From positions 1 to 64,000 of IMG/VR virus record IMGVR_UViG_3300048996_000065: DNA of 64,000 bases; one strand, written 5' to 3'. Below are positions 53,675-63,798 of this stretch, one piece after another. The position numbers were made by a program, and so were the translations under genes. Source of the stretch: a virus. The notes below the pieces were generated by a model. That model was given only the letters and a program-made list of their open reading frames with translations, was not told where the DNA came from and did no database searches. Positions within the stretch are counted from its first letter, which is position 1. The number at the start of each line of letters is the position of its first letter.

Positions 53675-56600
53675 TCACCCTAACCGTGCTTGGAGGGATG
53701 ATAGAGCGTCGTCGCTACCGAAGAGAGTGCTATCGATCACGCTCTCCGCGATACGACGCCAACCGGGGGTACGCACCAATCCGCCGCGTGCCTTCTTCAC
53801 CGGCTCCTCGTCGTCTTTCATATAGTCCTTGATGAACGGGAATGCCGCCCCAGCCACCCCGCCTAGGATTGCCGCTTTACCCGCCCGCTTCTTGCGAGCC
53901 GCGACACGACCGAATTTGGAAGTCAAATTTGCTTCGATCTTTTTGATTTCCTTCGGATCGGACGTTTTCAGGATACGCAGAATTTCAGCGGCTTCCTTCG
54001 GCTTGATCGGTTCTTGACGACGCAGCCAGCTGACTGCCCAAGACGTTGGGCTCCAGATGTTGAATGGAACCCGCTTGGCCGTTCGGCGCATCACGTTGTC
54101 CTGAGCGTCCCGTGTGCTCATCAGCTTTGTACGCCCTCGGGAGATCGTAGACTTCGAGTCCTCGTAGATGCGTTGCTCCAAATCGAGCGCAGCTTTGAAG
54201 ATTTCGAACTCCTTAGGTTTATCGAATAGAAGCTGAAGACGTTTCACGTTGTCGGGAGTATCGACGATCTTAGCCGCCGAGTTCTGCCGACTACCCGTCT
54301 TGCCGATTTGCTCGAATAGGTTTTGAGCAACACCCGTACGCAGCGCATCCTTCTCGCTGAAATTCATATCCTTGATATGCTCCGAGATCTCCTTCGGATC
54401 GAGTTTCATGAAATCCTCGCGACCGAAGCGCAAAGCGTCACGTAGCTCCAGACCGCCCGAATGTGTATCCCGTGCAGTCTTGTAAGCCGAGACCCCCGAC
54501 TTATCCGTGGTCAATGCATCCATCTCGTCACGGAGAGCGTTTCGAATCGAACGCATGCGTCGACCCTTACCGGTAGGCTTATAAGCGCCACCCTGGGTTT
54601 CCTCGGCATTGATCAAATCATCCAAGTCTTGCTTAACCTGATCGAGAAATTCCAGGGATGGGCGCGTAACCATGCCCGTGGCATCCGCCTTGCCGATCGT
54701 AGAACCCGGCTTATCTCGAATGGACTTAGTAGCAGATTTAACTGCTTTAGCCCCGCTGGGAGTATTCATCAGCTGCATGAGCTGTTCAGATCTCAGGTTG
54801 GGAAATTGCTTGTACAGCTCCCTGTAAGCATCCCCAGAACCCTCACGCATTTGCTCGAGTAATTTCTTCTCGGTGTCGAAGTAATCATCAGGCTTGAGTC
54901 CCTTATTGACCTGGTCGACTACTCGATCACGCGAACCTCGCTGACGTTCGACGGTTTCACGATACAGCTGGCGGGTCTCGGGGTTCTCAGGGTTCATTGC
55001 CTGCTCGCCTAATGCGCGCATCTCGATTCCACCCATATCCAACCCATTGACGGGAACACCCATGCGTTGAGCTTGAGTAACGAGCTTTGCCCATTCCGTA
55101 GGGTTCAGACCCTCGTTTTCGAGCGCTCGCAATACCCGGCTTTCCGCTTTCGTCGATTTATGACCAGGTACGCGGTCCGCTAGGAAGTGCGATAGCTTCG
55201 CCCCGTAACGACCGCCACCGGCTCCTGCGGCCCCGTATCCGAGCGCTGCAAGCATCCCCGGGTCACTTCCGGCGACATCGACAACGTCGGCAGCCGGCAT
55301 GTTAATGGCCGGTTCTTCCTGCGGAGAAGGCTCTTGCGGAATTTCCTGTGGAGCTTCCTGTGGAGCTTGCAAAGGTGATCCAGCCTTTTCCATCGCCATC
55401 GAATAGCGACTTAGCACCTTCTCGTAAGGAACACCGGGCTTGGCGTATACCACCTGACCGTCGGGCATCGTGAACGGCGTGCGTCCAGAAGAATCGATTT
55501 CTTCGTCAGCCCCAACCATACCGCCTTCGGCAAATCCCTCTTCCTCTTCGCCAGCAGGAACCAAATCCTCGTAATACAGGGGTGGCTTGCTAGGATCCGG
55601 CTTGTACTGTTGCGGATCCTGCTTCGGCGCAGCAGACTTAGCAAGAAGCGGATCACCCTTCAATCCAGTTCCGTACTTATCGTCGTCACGAGTCCAGATG
55701 TCGTCTACGTTGAATCGGATTTGGCCATCGAAGCCTTCCAGGGTTCCATGTTCGCGGAAGTAATCAGCCGCTCCAACCTTAGCCTCGTAAGCACGGGTCA
55801 TCTGTTCGATCAAATGTCGCAGACGATTCGCATTGGTCCTTTCGTCCAACGCGGGATTGTACACGCGGCTGATCAAACGTTCGCCTTCGTCTTTCGTAAA
55901 CTGGGAACCGAGGATGGGGCGTAACGACCGTTGAACCGTATACTCCACCATTTCTTGGGTATCGGCTGATTCGGGCATAGTCACGTCTTGGACGGTTTTA
56001 CCGATCCAAGGAATACGACTGATAATGCCCACCAGCGGTCCGGTCAGATTATCAGGTCTTGGTGCCTTAGGATCAGCCGGATCCAAGCGTTCTACCGCCG
56101 TGTGCAAATCCTGGAGCCCCTTCGCAGCATCCGATGCACCCGTCTGGATGAACTCTACATAATCCTTCGAGTATTCTCGATCGACCGCTTGGGTGGCAGC
56201 ATCGCGCTTCTTCTGTTGCGGTGAAGGCTGTCCAACCCGACGACCCAAGGTCTTCATAGCCTCGACGGAGAGTTTCGTGTCCTGCTCCTGACGCATTTTC
56301 ATCAGCTGTAGCTGAGCGGCCAAGTACTCATCGTCGACGTTACTCAGAGCCAAATCAAGGTCCAGAACCCCTTTATCTCGGCCCTCGTTCCATTCCCGTT
56401 GACGACGACGAGGCTCGATAAGGGCTCCGGGAACCCGGCCCAGAGCTTCTCCAAAGTGACCCGTGCGTGTAGGAGCCCCGAGTGCCGCTGATGCCGCCAG
56501 CCACTGCTCGGAGTTACCGTACTTAGCTGCCGCGAGATGCTTGCGAGCATTGCGCAACGCCATACGCGCTGAGTCAGCATTGGATTTGACTTTGTTCAGG

Positions 56601-56761
56601 TATGCATCGGTTCCGGCACTCGACGGATTGTCGACCGTGCGCCCCAGGATTTTCCTGGCGTATGCCAAAGCCTCCGGAGTCGTGTATTGTTCTTGCATCC
56701 CAACTAAAGCGAGCGGAGAACGTCCGCCGCTGTAGTCGTCATCATCGTATTCATCGGCCAT
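53675..56761 (-). CDS. Large internal virion protein
   Basis: The 1028-residue protein starts eight bases after GGAG. It is mostly helical with disordered Pro/Gln linkers (about 445-490). A hydrophobic Ala/Gly stretch follows at about 510-530 (MLAALGYGAAGAGGGRYGAK), and the C-terminus has another hydrophobic stretch (AGKAAILGGVAGAAFPFIKD). GGMV and GGLV elements occur near the disordered regions. Size, helical content and position fit a podovirus internal or ejection protein forming a DNA-entry channel. No lytic transglycosylase motif is seen. Confidence 0.6.
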   Translation of the reverse strand: MADEYDDDDYSGGRSPLALVGMQEQYTTPEALAYARKILGRTVDNPSSAGTDAYLNKVKSNADSARMALRNARKHLAAAKYGNSEQWLAASAALGAPTRTGHFGEALGRVPGALIEPRRRQREWNEGRDKGVLDLDLALSNVDDEYLAAQLQLMKMRQEQDTKLSVEAMKTLGRRVGQPSPQQKKRDAATQAVDREYSKDYVEFIQTGASDAAKGLQDLHTAVERLDPADPKAPRPDNLTGPLVGIISRIPWIGKTVQDVTMPESADTQEMVEYTVQRSLRPILGSQFTKDEGERLISRVYNPALDERTNANRLRHLIEQMTRAYEAKVGAADYFREHGTLEGFDGQIRFNVDDIWTRDDDKYGTGLKGDPLLAKSAAPKQDPQQYKPDPSKPPLYYEDLVPAGEEEEGFAEGGMVGADEEIDSSGRTPFTMPDGQVVYAKPGVPYEKVLSRYSMAMEKAGSPLQAPQEAPQEIPQEPSPQEEPAINMPAADVVDVAGSDPGMLAALGYGAAGAGGGRYGAKLSHFLADRVPGHKSTKAESRVLRALENEGLNPTEWAKLVTQAQRMGVPVNGLDMGGIEMRALGEQAMNPENPETRQLYRETVERQRGSRDRVVDQVNKGLKPDDYFDTEKKLLEQMREGSGDAYRELYKQFPNLRSEQLMQLMNTPSGAKAVKSATKSIRDKPGSTIGKADATGMVTRPSLEFLDQVKQDLDDLINAEETQGGAYKPTGKGRRMRSIRNALRDEMDALTTDKSGVSAYKTARDTHSGGLELRDALRFGREDFMKLDPKEISEHIKDMNFSEKDALRTGVAQNLFEQIGKTGSRQNSAAKIVDTPDNVKRLQLLFDKPKEFEIFKAALDLEQRIYEDSKSTISRGRTKLMSTRDAQDNVMRRTAKRVPFNIWSPTSWAVSWLRRQEPIKPKEAAEILRILKTSDPKEIKKIEANLTSKFGRVAARKKRAGKAAILGGVAGAAFPFIKDYMKDDEEPVKKARGGLVRTPGWRRIAESVIDSTLFGSDDALSSLQARLG

Positions 56762-57824
56762 TTCTTGTACTCCGATAGATTTCCAACGCGCCTCTTCGAG
56801 GTGCGGGCAATCGCTTTATACTTCCGCCTCGAGCTTTTCCTTGACCCTGGATTCCTTGCCACAGGGAGAAGATAGATCCGAGTTGCTCCAATCCGCTAGG
56901 ACCGTAAACCTCCGCTGGCCCCGTATCCGTGGTCTGAGTAGACGACGAGTAAGGGATGCCACGAATAATCGAGGATAGCCAGTCGGTGGTGTTTCGATCG
57001 AAATTCGTTTGATTCTGGAAGTCACCATAGGCAAGATCCAGATTTCGTTGATTCTGGTTCTGTTGATCCTTGCCCGCCGTTGCTAGTTGCGTGATATCGC
57101 CCGCGTTCATTCGTTGCTGAGCCTCGGCGAGCGCGCCAAGCCCCTGACCGGCTTGCAAACGATTGCCGGCATCACTCGCGGCCAGGTTACCGACAGTCTG
57201 CCCCGCTTGGAGCTGACGACTCATATCCTGGTTGTAAATGTTGGCACCGGATTCGTATGCACCAGCCAGAGCCGCATTGGCTTGGCTCTGAACGCCTTCC
57301 GTGATATCCCTCAGCCCTCGACCTACCGCGCGCTGTTGACCGGCAGACCCGTATGTACCCGCTTTGATGAAATTGCTGTTGATCGCCGGCATCAGCTTTT
57401 CTTGCAAAGCTCGTTGAGCCAAATCCGTCGATCGATCAATCACGTTTTTCGTATACGGGTTCATGTACTGTTCGACTGAATCCGTATATGACCCACCCGC
57501 TTTATTCAGGAATGGTTGAGCTTGCTGAAGCGCTCCCGGACCCGAGGCGACACTATTGAACGCACCCTGAGCGGCATTCATCCCGGGTTTCCATGCTCCC
57601 GCAGTACTGCCCGCCTGATTCTGCGCCGCTTGTTGCAGGGGTGTGAATCCCGCAATACGTGGACCCCCATACTGCTGGTAGGGTTCGGCAGCCACGGTAT
57701 TAGCGCGAGCAACCAACCCCTGCGTGTAGTCGTTCAGCCAGGACGGGACGTTGGTTGTGCTAGAGCCATACGTCGTGACGCTGGCTGGCGGACGTCCTTC
57801 AAATAAGAAATCTGTGATACTCAC
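56751..57824 (-). CDS. Gln/Ala-rich internal virion protein
   Basis: The 357-residue protein is Gln/Ala/Asn-rich and helical (SQANAALAGAYESGANIYNQ), like the smaller internal or DNA-injection proteins of podoviruses. The C-terminus (KARGGSIKRLPAPRRG) carries a GG-element. It sits between two other internal proteins. Probably released into the host during ejection. No enzyme motif. Confidence 0.55.
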   Translation of the reverse strand: MSITDFLFEGRPPASVTTYGSSTTNVPSWLNDYTQGLVARANTVAAEPYQQYGGPRIAGFTPLQQAAQNQAGSTAGAWKPGMNAAQGAFNSVASGPGALQQAQPFLNKAGGSYTDSVEQYMNPYTKNVIDRSTDLAQRALQEKLMPAINSNFIKAGTYGSAGQQRAVGRGLRDITEGVQSQANAALAGAYESGANIYNQDMSRQLQAGQTVGNLAASDAGNRLQAGQGLGALAEAQQRMNAGDITQLATAGKDQQNQNQRNLDLAYGDFQNQTNFDRNTTDWLSSIIRGIPYSSSTQTTDTGPAEVYGPSGLEQLGSIFSLWQGIQGQGKARGGSIKRLPAPRRGALEIYRSTRNGR

Positions 57825-59311
57825 AGGTATTCCTCCGGATTCTTTGCACTAGAACTGAACTTTCCCTTGGATAAAGCTTTTCCCTTATGCATACGTAATT
57901 TCTTACGTAACGCATCTAAGCGACGAGCCCCCTCATCGGTACTTCCGTCGCCTAGCAATGCCACGGTCTCGGCATCGAAGACATATTCACCGTCAGAAAG
58001 GCGGGCAGGAATATCATCACTCCTGCCCGTGCCTGGACCCCGGACGAGACGACTAAGCGCGCCTCCTCCTTGACCATAGCCAAGATCGATGCCTCCGCCT
58101 CTCGCAGCGCCGACAGGACGGGGCTCTCGGTCATAGAACTGAAACTCAGGACCCGCTCCATACGAGTAGTAATCAGAAATGTCTCCGGTTCTGGATCGAC
58201 CCAAATAATCGACCGGAGCCATCGAATTGGTTCCTTGGTTGAAACCATCGGGAGGAGCGGGAGGACCACCGCCACCAGCACCACCTCCACCCATAAGAGT
58301 TCCGATAGCACCTACGCCACCCGCAATATCTTTCCAATTGCCCATATCGGAACCGTAGGCAAGAGTTCGATCCCACAGACTCGGCTCCGGCGGCAAGGAC
58401 GGCTCAGGGATTCCCAGCTCCTCCGCCGTGGGAGCGTTCGGATCTTTATACGTATCTCGGTACTCCTTCACCTCGTTCGGGTTCTGGTAGCTGTCTACCC
58501 CATGAGCAACTTGACCCAAGGCTCCTAAACCAGCGGCAGCATCGGCGGCTGATAGACCGCTTCCAAGACCAGAAGCGGTAACGGTGACTCCCTCAATTCC
58601 TGCGGGTATTGCCGAACCCGCTCCACCCGCGACGTTAGCAACGGTGTTAAGAGCCCCACCAGCCTCTCCGGCGGTTCCTAAAGCTCCGCCGGCATCTGCC
58701 GCATTACCAGCAGCCCCAGCAGCCCCTAAACCGGCCGTGGCAATGGCCATCAACGGGATCTTGTTCTCTTTCACCGCATCCTGGATGTAATGGTGATTGT
58801 CTTTGTAAGTATTCTTTAAGTGTTCTTTCGAGAACAGCTTTTCACCGTTCCTCAGACGATCCACTCGATCTTTGATATGGTAAGTGGGCGATAACGCTTT
58901 GTGAGCGGAATAGCCAGCCGAGAGACCATGTAAGGGTGTGCCGACTCCAGCAATACCCTCCCCATGCTTGATATCCTCGATGTCCTGTTTATTGATCGTC
59001 CAGGGTGTTGCACTTTTCACGATGGACTTACCAATGCTTTTCACGGCCTTCTTCAGCTTCGACATGAAGCCGTACTCGGGAAGACCCGTATGAGGGTTGT
59101 ACGAAGGCTCTCCCCAGATTTTCTGGAGTTGCTGGAATTCTTCCGGGTTGATATGAATCAACACGTCGTCTCCCATCCGGCCACGACCGCGTACGGCTTC
59201 GGCCGCACGAGCGAGCCCGCCTTCCGCGAATCGAGCCACCGGACGGGGCTCATACACGCGAACGGTGATTACCTCACCATCTCCAAGATTCGCGCTGCGA
59301 ATGCTCTTCAT
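57821..59311 (-). CDS. Internal/ejection virion protein
   Basis: The 496-residue protein starts eight bases after GGGAG. It contains AEGGLARAAEAV near 34, a Gly/Ala-rich central region (about 195-275) that may be membrane-active, and RGPGTGRSDDIPARLSDGEY (about 421-440). The latter is a motif I recognise from injected or internal virion proteins of several phages. The ATGA overlap links it to its neighbour. Role in DNA entry is inferred. Confidence 0.6.
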   Translation of the reverse strand: MKSIRSANLGDGEVITVRVYEPRPVARFAEGGLARAAEAVRGRGRMGDDVLIHINPEEFQQLQKIWGEPSYNPHTGLPEYGFMSKLKKAVKSIGKSIVKSATPWTINKQDIEDIKHGEGIAGVGTPLHGLSAGYSAHKALSPTYHIKDRVDRLRNGEKLFSKEHLKNTYKDNHHYIQDAVKENKIPLMAIATAGLGAAGAAGNAADAGGALGTAGEAGGALNTVANVAGGAGSAIPAGIEGVTVTASGLGSGLSAADAAAGLGALGQVAHGVDSYQNPNEVKEYRDTYKDPNAPTAEELGIPEPSLPPEPSLWDRTLAYGSDMGNWKDIAGGVGAIGTLMGGGGAGGGGPPAPPDGFNQGTNSMAPVDYLGRSRTGDISDYYSYGAGPEFQFYDREPRPVGAARGGGIDLGYGQGGGALSRLVRGPGTGRSDDIPARLSDGEYVFDAETVALLGDGSTDEGARRLDALRKKLRMHKGKALSKGKFSSSAKNPEEYL

Positions 59312-59313
59312 CG

Positions 59314-59568
59314 TTAATCTCCCGCAAAGACCGCATCATTAAAATCTATTGCCCAATCCTCGAATTCTTCCTCTTCATACTGATCCGGGTTGGGGGGATC
59401 AAAGATCGAAAGTTCAGAAAGCTGAATCACGCCGCGAGCCCAGTCTTTCCAAGACATCCCCGGTACTAGGATAGGGATAGTGCCGAAGGAGTCCAGTTCG
59501 AGCACCATTCTATCACACCAGTCCTCCGGTGTCGTGCGACGTGGATCAATGAGCTGGATAGTGCTCAT
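59314..59568 (-). CDS. Small acidic virion-operon protein
   Basis: The 84-residue acidic protein (PILVPGMSWKDWARGVIQLS; EEEEFEDWAIDFNDAVF) overlaps the tail-hub-like gene by ATGA. Its length and position suggest a chaperone or small neck component. No family. Confidence 0.45.
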   Translation of the reverse strand: MSTIQLIDPRRTTPEDWCDRMVLELDSFGTIPILVPGMSWKDWARGVIQLSELSIFDPPNPDQYEEEEFEDWAIDFNDAVFAGD

Positions 59569-61100
59569 TGGGTAAGACGTCCATCGTTTTCACCCAGATG
59601 AGCCATGACTTTACCCATCTCGTAATTACCGCCCGTAGTATTCGACTCGAACCTAAATCGTAGAATACGTCGGACTGCATCCTTTAGATCAACCAGCTGA
59701 AACTCAGCTGTAGCCGGGCCGGGCGCAAACGTCTTAGTGGCCGCATCAATCGTGGCGGATCGAGTATTCGCTTCTCCTACTACCGTCAAGTTCAAATTCC
59801 CAACCTGAACGAAGTCCGGTTCTACCCGAGACACTCTCAGGGAATTTGAAGACGGTTTATCCGAATCCATCAGGGAGATATCCCCAGTTTCGAAGTAGGA
59901 CCGAATCGGTTGAACCGAGCTGGCTACGATCTCGTCCGTACCAATTTCATGCTGCCACAAGCGGTAGGCGGGAGCGGCTGTTGGGGTAAGCCCGGTCATG
60001 AACGGACGATTATAAGTCTTCGCATAGATGCCGTCGGTGCGACCAGAATTGGGTAACGGAGTGTCATACCAATAGTTTTCTCGGTAGTTATAGATCACCG
60101 CATGATTGCACTCGGTAGCATTACCCGATGGAAAGCACCACCATATCTCAGCAAACCGAGGAACCTTGTAAGCGAAGACTTTCTGACGCTGATTGAAATT
60201 CAGGTTGTCTAGGAAGAAATTCACGTTCATGGTATTTGGGATTTCTCGAACCACGCCGTTGAACATGTAAAAGGTATCTACTCCCGCCCAGTAGTAGATA
60301 CCCGCATGGGAGATGATCGAACGTGACGACATCACCGAGATAGAGTCATCGATGGTATCGAAGGCAAAAATACCGTCAGCGGGGTCCGCGCTATTGAACG
60401 TGGCCCGAATCAGGGAATCCAACGACCAGAGCAATCCAGCTGGACCACCGCCGCCACCGCGTAGCGATAGCCCGCGAATAAGTTTAGAGCCCGTGACAAA
60501 AGCACTATCCACCGGAGGCACCGATAGATCTTCCAGATCCGAGATATCAACGCGTCCCGCATTACTGAAAGCCAACAGGTAGGGGTATAGAACGAGGATA
60601 CCACCACTGACAGGATCCATCGCCGTAGCGGTCAGGACTCCCGTTGCCGTCATATCGCCAACGAAAATGTCGGTTTCAACCGCATTGTCGATGTCGGAGA
60701 GATTTTGACCCGGATGTGCAATCAATCGAGCGTTACCGCCAGTGGGGTCTGCCAGAGTATCGAATTGCCAGAGATTGGTGGCATTCGGCGCAAAGGTACC
60801 CGCAGGAGTGCGATCTGATAACCCTAGAAAGTTACCGGTGAAATTCGATCTAACCTGATTCAACTCGGTAGCTGATCCTAGATGTTGAAAGATAGTGCCG
60901 CTTTGCGAAAACGACGTCATGCCATAAACCAGCTCAGGGAGGGTTTCGGTCAACGCTTGATAGCCCGCCATCTTGCGAGGTAGTCCGCGTTGAAATCGGC
61001 ACCACAACCCATCGGAATAGGCATCACTTGCAAACCGGGTTCCATCCCGTTGGATACCCGGAGCTGATCGAATTGGTGTAGGAGCTGTTTTGCTAGTCAT
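59565..61100 (-). CDS. P22 gp10-like tail hub / DNA-stabilisation protein
   Basis: The 511-residue beta-rich protein has propeller-like phrases (GIYYWAGVDTFYMFNGVVRE; AVIYNYRENYWYDTPLPNSG) typical of podovirus tail-hub/closure proteins, which close the portal channel after packaging. It lies with adaptor and fibre genes. P22 gp10 is 472 residues, so the size fits. The Shine-Dalgarno is weak. Confidence 0.65.
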   Translation of the reverse strand: MTSKTAPTPIRSAPGIQRDGTRFASDAYSDGLWCRFQRGLPRKMAGYQALTETLPELVYGMTSFSQSGTIFQHLGSATELNQVRSNFTGNFLGLSDRTPAGTFAPNATNLWQFDTLADPTGGNARLIAHPGQNLSDIDNAVETDIFVGDMTATGVLTATAMDPVSGGILVLYPYLLAFSNAGRVDISDLEDLSVPPVDSAFVTGSKLIRGLSLRGGGGGPAGLLWSLDSLIRATFNSADPADGIFAFDTIDDSISVMSSRSIISHAGIYYWAGVDTFYMFNGVVREIPNTMNVNFFLDNLNFNQRQKVFAYKVPRFAEIWWCFPSGNATECNHAVIYNYRENYWYDTPLPNSGRTDGIYAKTYNRPFMTGLTPTAAPAYRLWQHEIGTDEIVASSVQPIRSYFETGDISLMDSDKPSSNSLRVSRVEPDFVQVGNLNLTVVGEANTRSATIDAATKTFAPGPATAEFQLVDLKDAVRRILRFRFESNTTGGNYEMGKVMAHLGENDGRLTQ

Positions 61101-61102
61101 GT

Positions 61103-61501
61103 TTAATAGAACTCAACTCGACGATCCAAACCGATCGCAGTGTTCCAAACGGGGTTAGATCCGGTTCCGAATGACCAAGAGCTGGTGCCAGCACCAGAGT
61201 ACGTTGCATCTTTGCTGAAATATCGACGCATAGTATTCGAGTCATCCCAGATTCTCAACTCAGTCCAAAATCCCTGGGTTCGGTCCGAGTTGGTAAACCA
61301 AATCTGCAAGTCGATCGAGCCGGGAAGACAGAGAATACGCCTAATCGGTGCCCCCCAAGCGGGGTTTCCGATCAACTGTGTATAAGAACCGGTAGGGCCA
61401 ATTGGAAAGGCGGCAGCAAATCCACGCGCCCCGGAGCTTGAACCAATGTTTATGGTAGCTGCGTTTTTCAACCCACCCATTGATGCGGCCATGATTAGCA
61501 T
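61103..61501 (-). CDS. Small beta-rich tail-appendage protein
   Basis: The 132-residue protein starts in a TAATG overlap with the fibre-like gene. Gly/Ser-rich N-terminus, then beta segments (FTNSDRTQGFWTELRIWDDS, WSFGTGSNPVWNTAIGLD). Likely a fibre tip, chaperone or small tail subunit. No family. Confidence 0.45.
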   Translation of the reverse strand: MLIMAASMGGLKNAATINIGSSSGARGFAAAFPIGPTGSYTQLIGNPAWGAPIRRILCLPGSIDLQIWFTNSDRTQGFWTELRIWDDSNTMRRYFSKDATYSGAGTSSWSFGTGSNPVWNTAIGLDRRVEFY

Positions 61502-63114
61502 TATGCGACTCCTGGTCCGCCAATCACCCAGGTTGTTGATGCTCCCTTTACAAGAGTAGCGATACCGTTTTGACTCAACGTTCTAGTACCCGTCAGTGTC
61601 GAACCCGCGAGATACATCGTATCTGTTGTGATCCCGATGCTAAGAGACGCCGCATCGAGATTAACGATAAGAATGATAGTACCGATGGGGAACGCTACCG
61701 ACGCGTTTGAGGGGATCGTATACGTATCACCAAAGCCCGCGCCATTCGCATGCAAAATCATCAAACCTCGGTCGGTGATGATGATTCCATAGTTTCCAGC
61801 CTGAATATTCGGCGGAGCATCAAGATATCCGACTTGACTGCCGTCCGTACCCGTCCTATCAACGGTCAGGGTTCTGTCGGCAGAAAGATCTCCACCTCCA
61901 AGTAATCCGGTAGACGTGGATACCAGTCGAGCTGTACTTACCGCCGCGATAGCTGCACGAGCTGCCGCCGCATCCACGGCCGTAAACAGAGCCGCACCCG
62001 TGACCGTAGCCCCCAGGTTCGTTCGGGCTGACGCCGCATTAATAGCACCAGTACCGCCTTGATTCACTGCCACAGGAAATGAAATCGTAGCGGTTTCTGC
62101 CGCCACGGCGTTGGTGCCATCGCAATAAAGGATGTTGCGGGCGGTTTGTTGAACCTCGACTCCCGGAACCTGAGCGATGGTTTTGACGAACAGACTGAAG
62201 GCTCCACTTGTCTGATTGTCAACCCAGTACTCATCGGTGGTATTAGGAACAATGATGTTTCTAGTTCCTACCAGCGCTCCCGTAAAGCGGTACCCGATTT
62301 GTCCCAGTTCTGCACCCGTCAGAGTATAGTCGCCGCTGCCGGCCACGTTGATGGTGATGAAACCAAATCCGGTTCCGCCCCCCCCGCTGCTATTACCGAA
62401 ACCGATCGTGAAGTAGTCGATACCATCGCAGACAACGAATCCCGAGTCACCCGGAGCAAATGTGACAGAAGCCGCTCCATTGATAGTACCAGATGGTGGC
62501 GCTACTGTTAGATCACCACTACCGGAATTTCGGATGATCGTGTACCAATCAGCACCGACACCCGCCGCAGAGGGTAGATCGAAAGCGCCGACACCGCTAG
62601 TCCAGACTAGAGCTAGGGCTCGATCCGCGTCTACGATCGAGTAATTGACTGACTTGGGTGAGACAGCAATTCTGGCATTCAGGGTTGTCGTAATGGCCTT
62701 TAAACCTGCCCCAGCCAGGGCGGCAGCATTCGATACGGATACTGATGCGCCAAACTGGAAGGTTCGCCAAAGTCCTGCCGCTGTCGAATTATCTCTCAGG
62801 TAAATCATCCAGGTTGATCCGGATACCAGAGAAATGATGGTGGCTCCGGTCGAATCTCGGATAGTCACAGTGTCGGAGCCAACGTTATTGAACAGTACAT
62901 TGGTACCCGGGGATACCAAAGTGGCATCCGGCATATCAACATTCAAGCCGGGATTGCCGGCATTCAAGTCAATGATGTCCGCTACCACATTGGCCCCACC
63001 GAAGGACTGCTCTAATGGCCAGGTTAGAACCGCATCGGCGGAAATCGTCAGCGCCAAGTATGATAGCTGCGACGGCGAAACCGGTTGACCACCAAATACT
63101 TCATCGAAAGGCAT
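61501..63114 (-). CDS. Tail-fibre-like appendage protein
   Basis: The 537-residue protein starts seven bases after AAGGA. It is a Gly/Ala/Thr/Val beta-rich shaft-like sequence with NQGGTGAINAASARTNLGAT (a well-known phage fibre repeat) and TGLLGGGDLSADRTLTVDRT. It lies between the adaptor and tail-hub genes. Probably a fibre or spike subunit. No catalytic motif. Confidence 0.65.
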   Translation of the reverse strand: MPFDEVFGGQPVSPSQLSYLALTISADAVLTWPLEQSFGGANVVADIIDLNAGNPGLNVDMPDATLVSPGTNVLFNNVGSDTVTIRDSTGATIISLVSGSTWMIYLRDNSTAAGLWRTFQFGASVSVSNAAALAGAGLKAITTTLNARIAVSPKSVNYSIVDADRALALVWTSGVGAFDLPSAAGVGADWYTIIRNSGSGDLTVAPPSGTINGAASVTFAPGDSGFVVCDGIDYFTIGFGNSSGGGGTGFGFITINVAGSGDYTLTGAELGQIGYRFTGALVGTRNIIVPNTTDEYWVDNQTSGAFSLFVKTIAQVPGVEVQQTARNILYCDGTNAVAAETATISFPVAVNQGGTGAINAASARTNLGATVTGAALFTAVDAAAARAAIAAVSTARLVSTSTGLLGGGDLSADRTLTVDRTGTDGSQVGYLDAPPNIQAGNYGIIITDRGLMILHANGAGFGDTYTIPSNASVAFPIGTIILIVNLDAASLSIGITTDTMYLAGSTLTGTRTLSQNGIATLVKGASTTWVIGGPGVA

Positions 63115-63117
63115 AAG

Positions 63118-63780
63118 TTAATCCTTCGTCCGTACGACTGAACGATCGATAATTCTTTGGATATCCTCTCCATCAAGAAGAGACATCGCCGTGGTGAACA
63201 GATTACCCCAAGTGGTCATGCGCTCGTCGTTCTTTAGGAACGGTTCGCATTCCAACAGGGTTCGATAGAGTAACGCGTCGGGCGCAAGCTCAGTGAGCCA
63301 GTTAGTCTGATTTGATAGGTCCAAGAAAGCTGGCTGCTGATAATACAGGATTTCCCAGGGATAGGTCAGCACCGGAGTGGGTACAACCAGCCAATGGTAG
63401 TAATCGTAGTCGCAGTAAAACTCAGGAACATCTCGCTCATCCGAGTCCGGCCAATAAGCTCGGCAGTATTCATATGAGCGAGGGAAAAGAAATTTTCGAC
63501 TGTTTTGGGTCAATCCCGTTCCGAAGTTCATGCTGACCGTATTGCGCCATCGATCGGGCTTCTGATAAACGGATGTACCCGCAACCAACCCACCCGTCGG
63601 GGGAACGCTTTGAACCACATTCTGAGTTCCTAGAACTTTCAATCCACGAGCAATGTTACGCTCAGCCAGATTGATCAGGGAAGGGAGCTGAGCGTATACT
63701 TCCGTATCCGTCACTCCCCCCCGTTCGAGGTATCTCTTAAGGTCAACCAAAAGAGAATTGAAAGTCATTGCCGTAGCCAT
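63118..63780 (-). CDS. Head-tail adaptor/neck protein
   Basis: The 220-residue protein starts eight bases after GAGG. The helical N-terminus (LVDLKRYLERGGVTDTEVYA, QLPSLINLAERNIARGLKVL) and the C-terminus (LAPDALLYRTLLECEPFLKN) match the phage adaptor family found between portal and tail hub. Its presence with the hub and fibre genes supports this. The window also encodes the adaptor-like protein at 3,385, so two neck rings are likely. Confidence 0.65.
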   Translation of the reverse strand: MATAMTFNSLLVDLKRYLERGGVTDTEVYAQLPSLINLAERNIARGLKVLGTQNVVQSVPPTGGLVAGTSVYQKPDRWRNTVSMNFGTGLTQNSRKFLFPRSYEYCRAYWPDSDERDVPEFYCDYDYYHWLVVPTPVLTYPWEILYYQQPAFLDLSNQTNWLTELAPDALLYRTLLECEPFLKNDERMTTWGNLFTTAMSLLDGEDIQRIIDRSVVRTKD

Positions 63781-63798
63781 CAGAGATACCTCAGCCGA

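Noticed and set aside
53675-56761. Lytic transglycosylase in the 1028-residue virion protein
   Set aside because: No catalytic Glu-Ser motif pattern of SLT or similar enzymes could be found; the protein appears structural or ejection-related.
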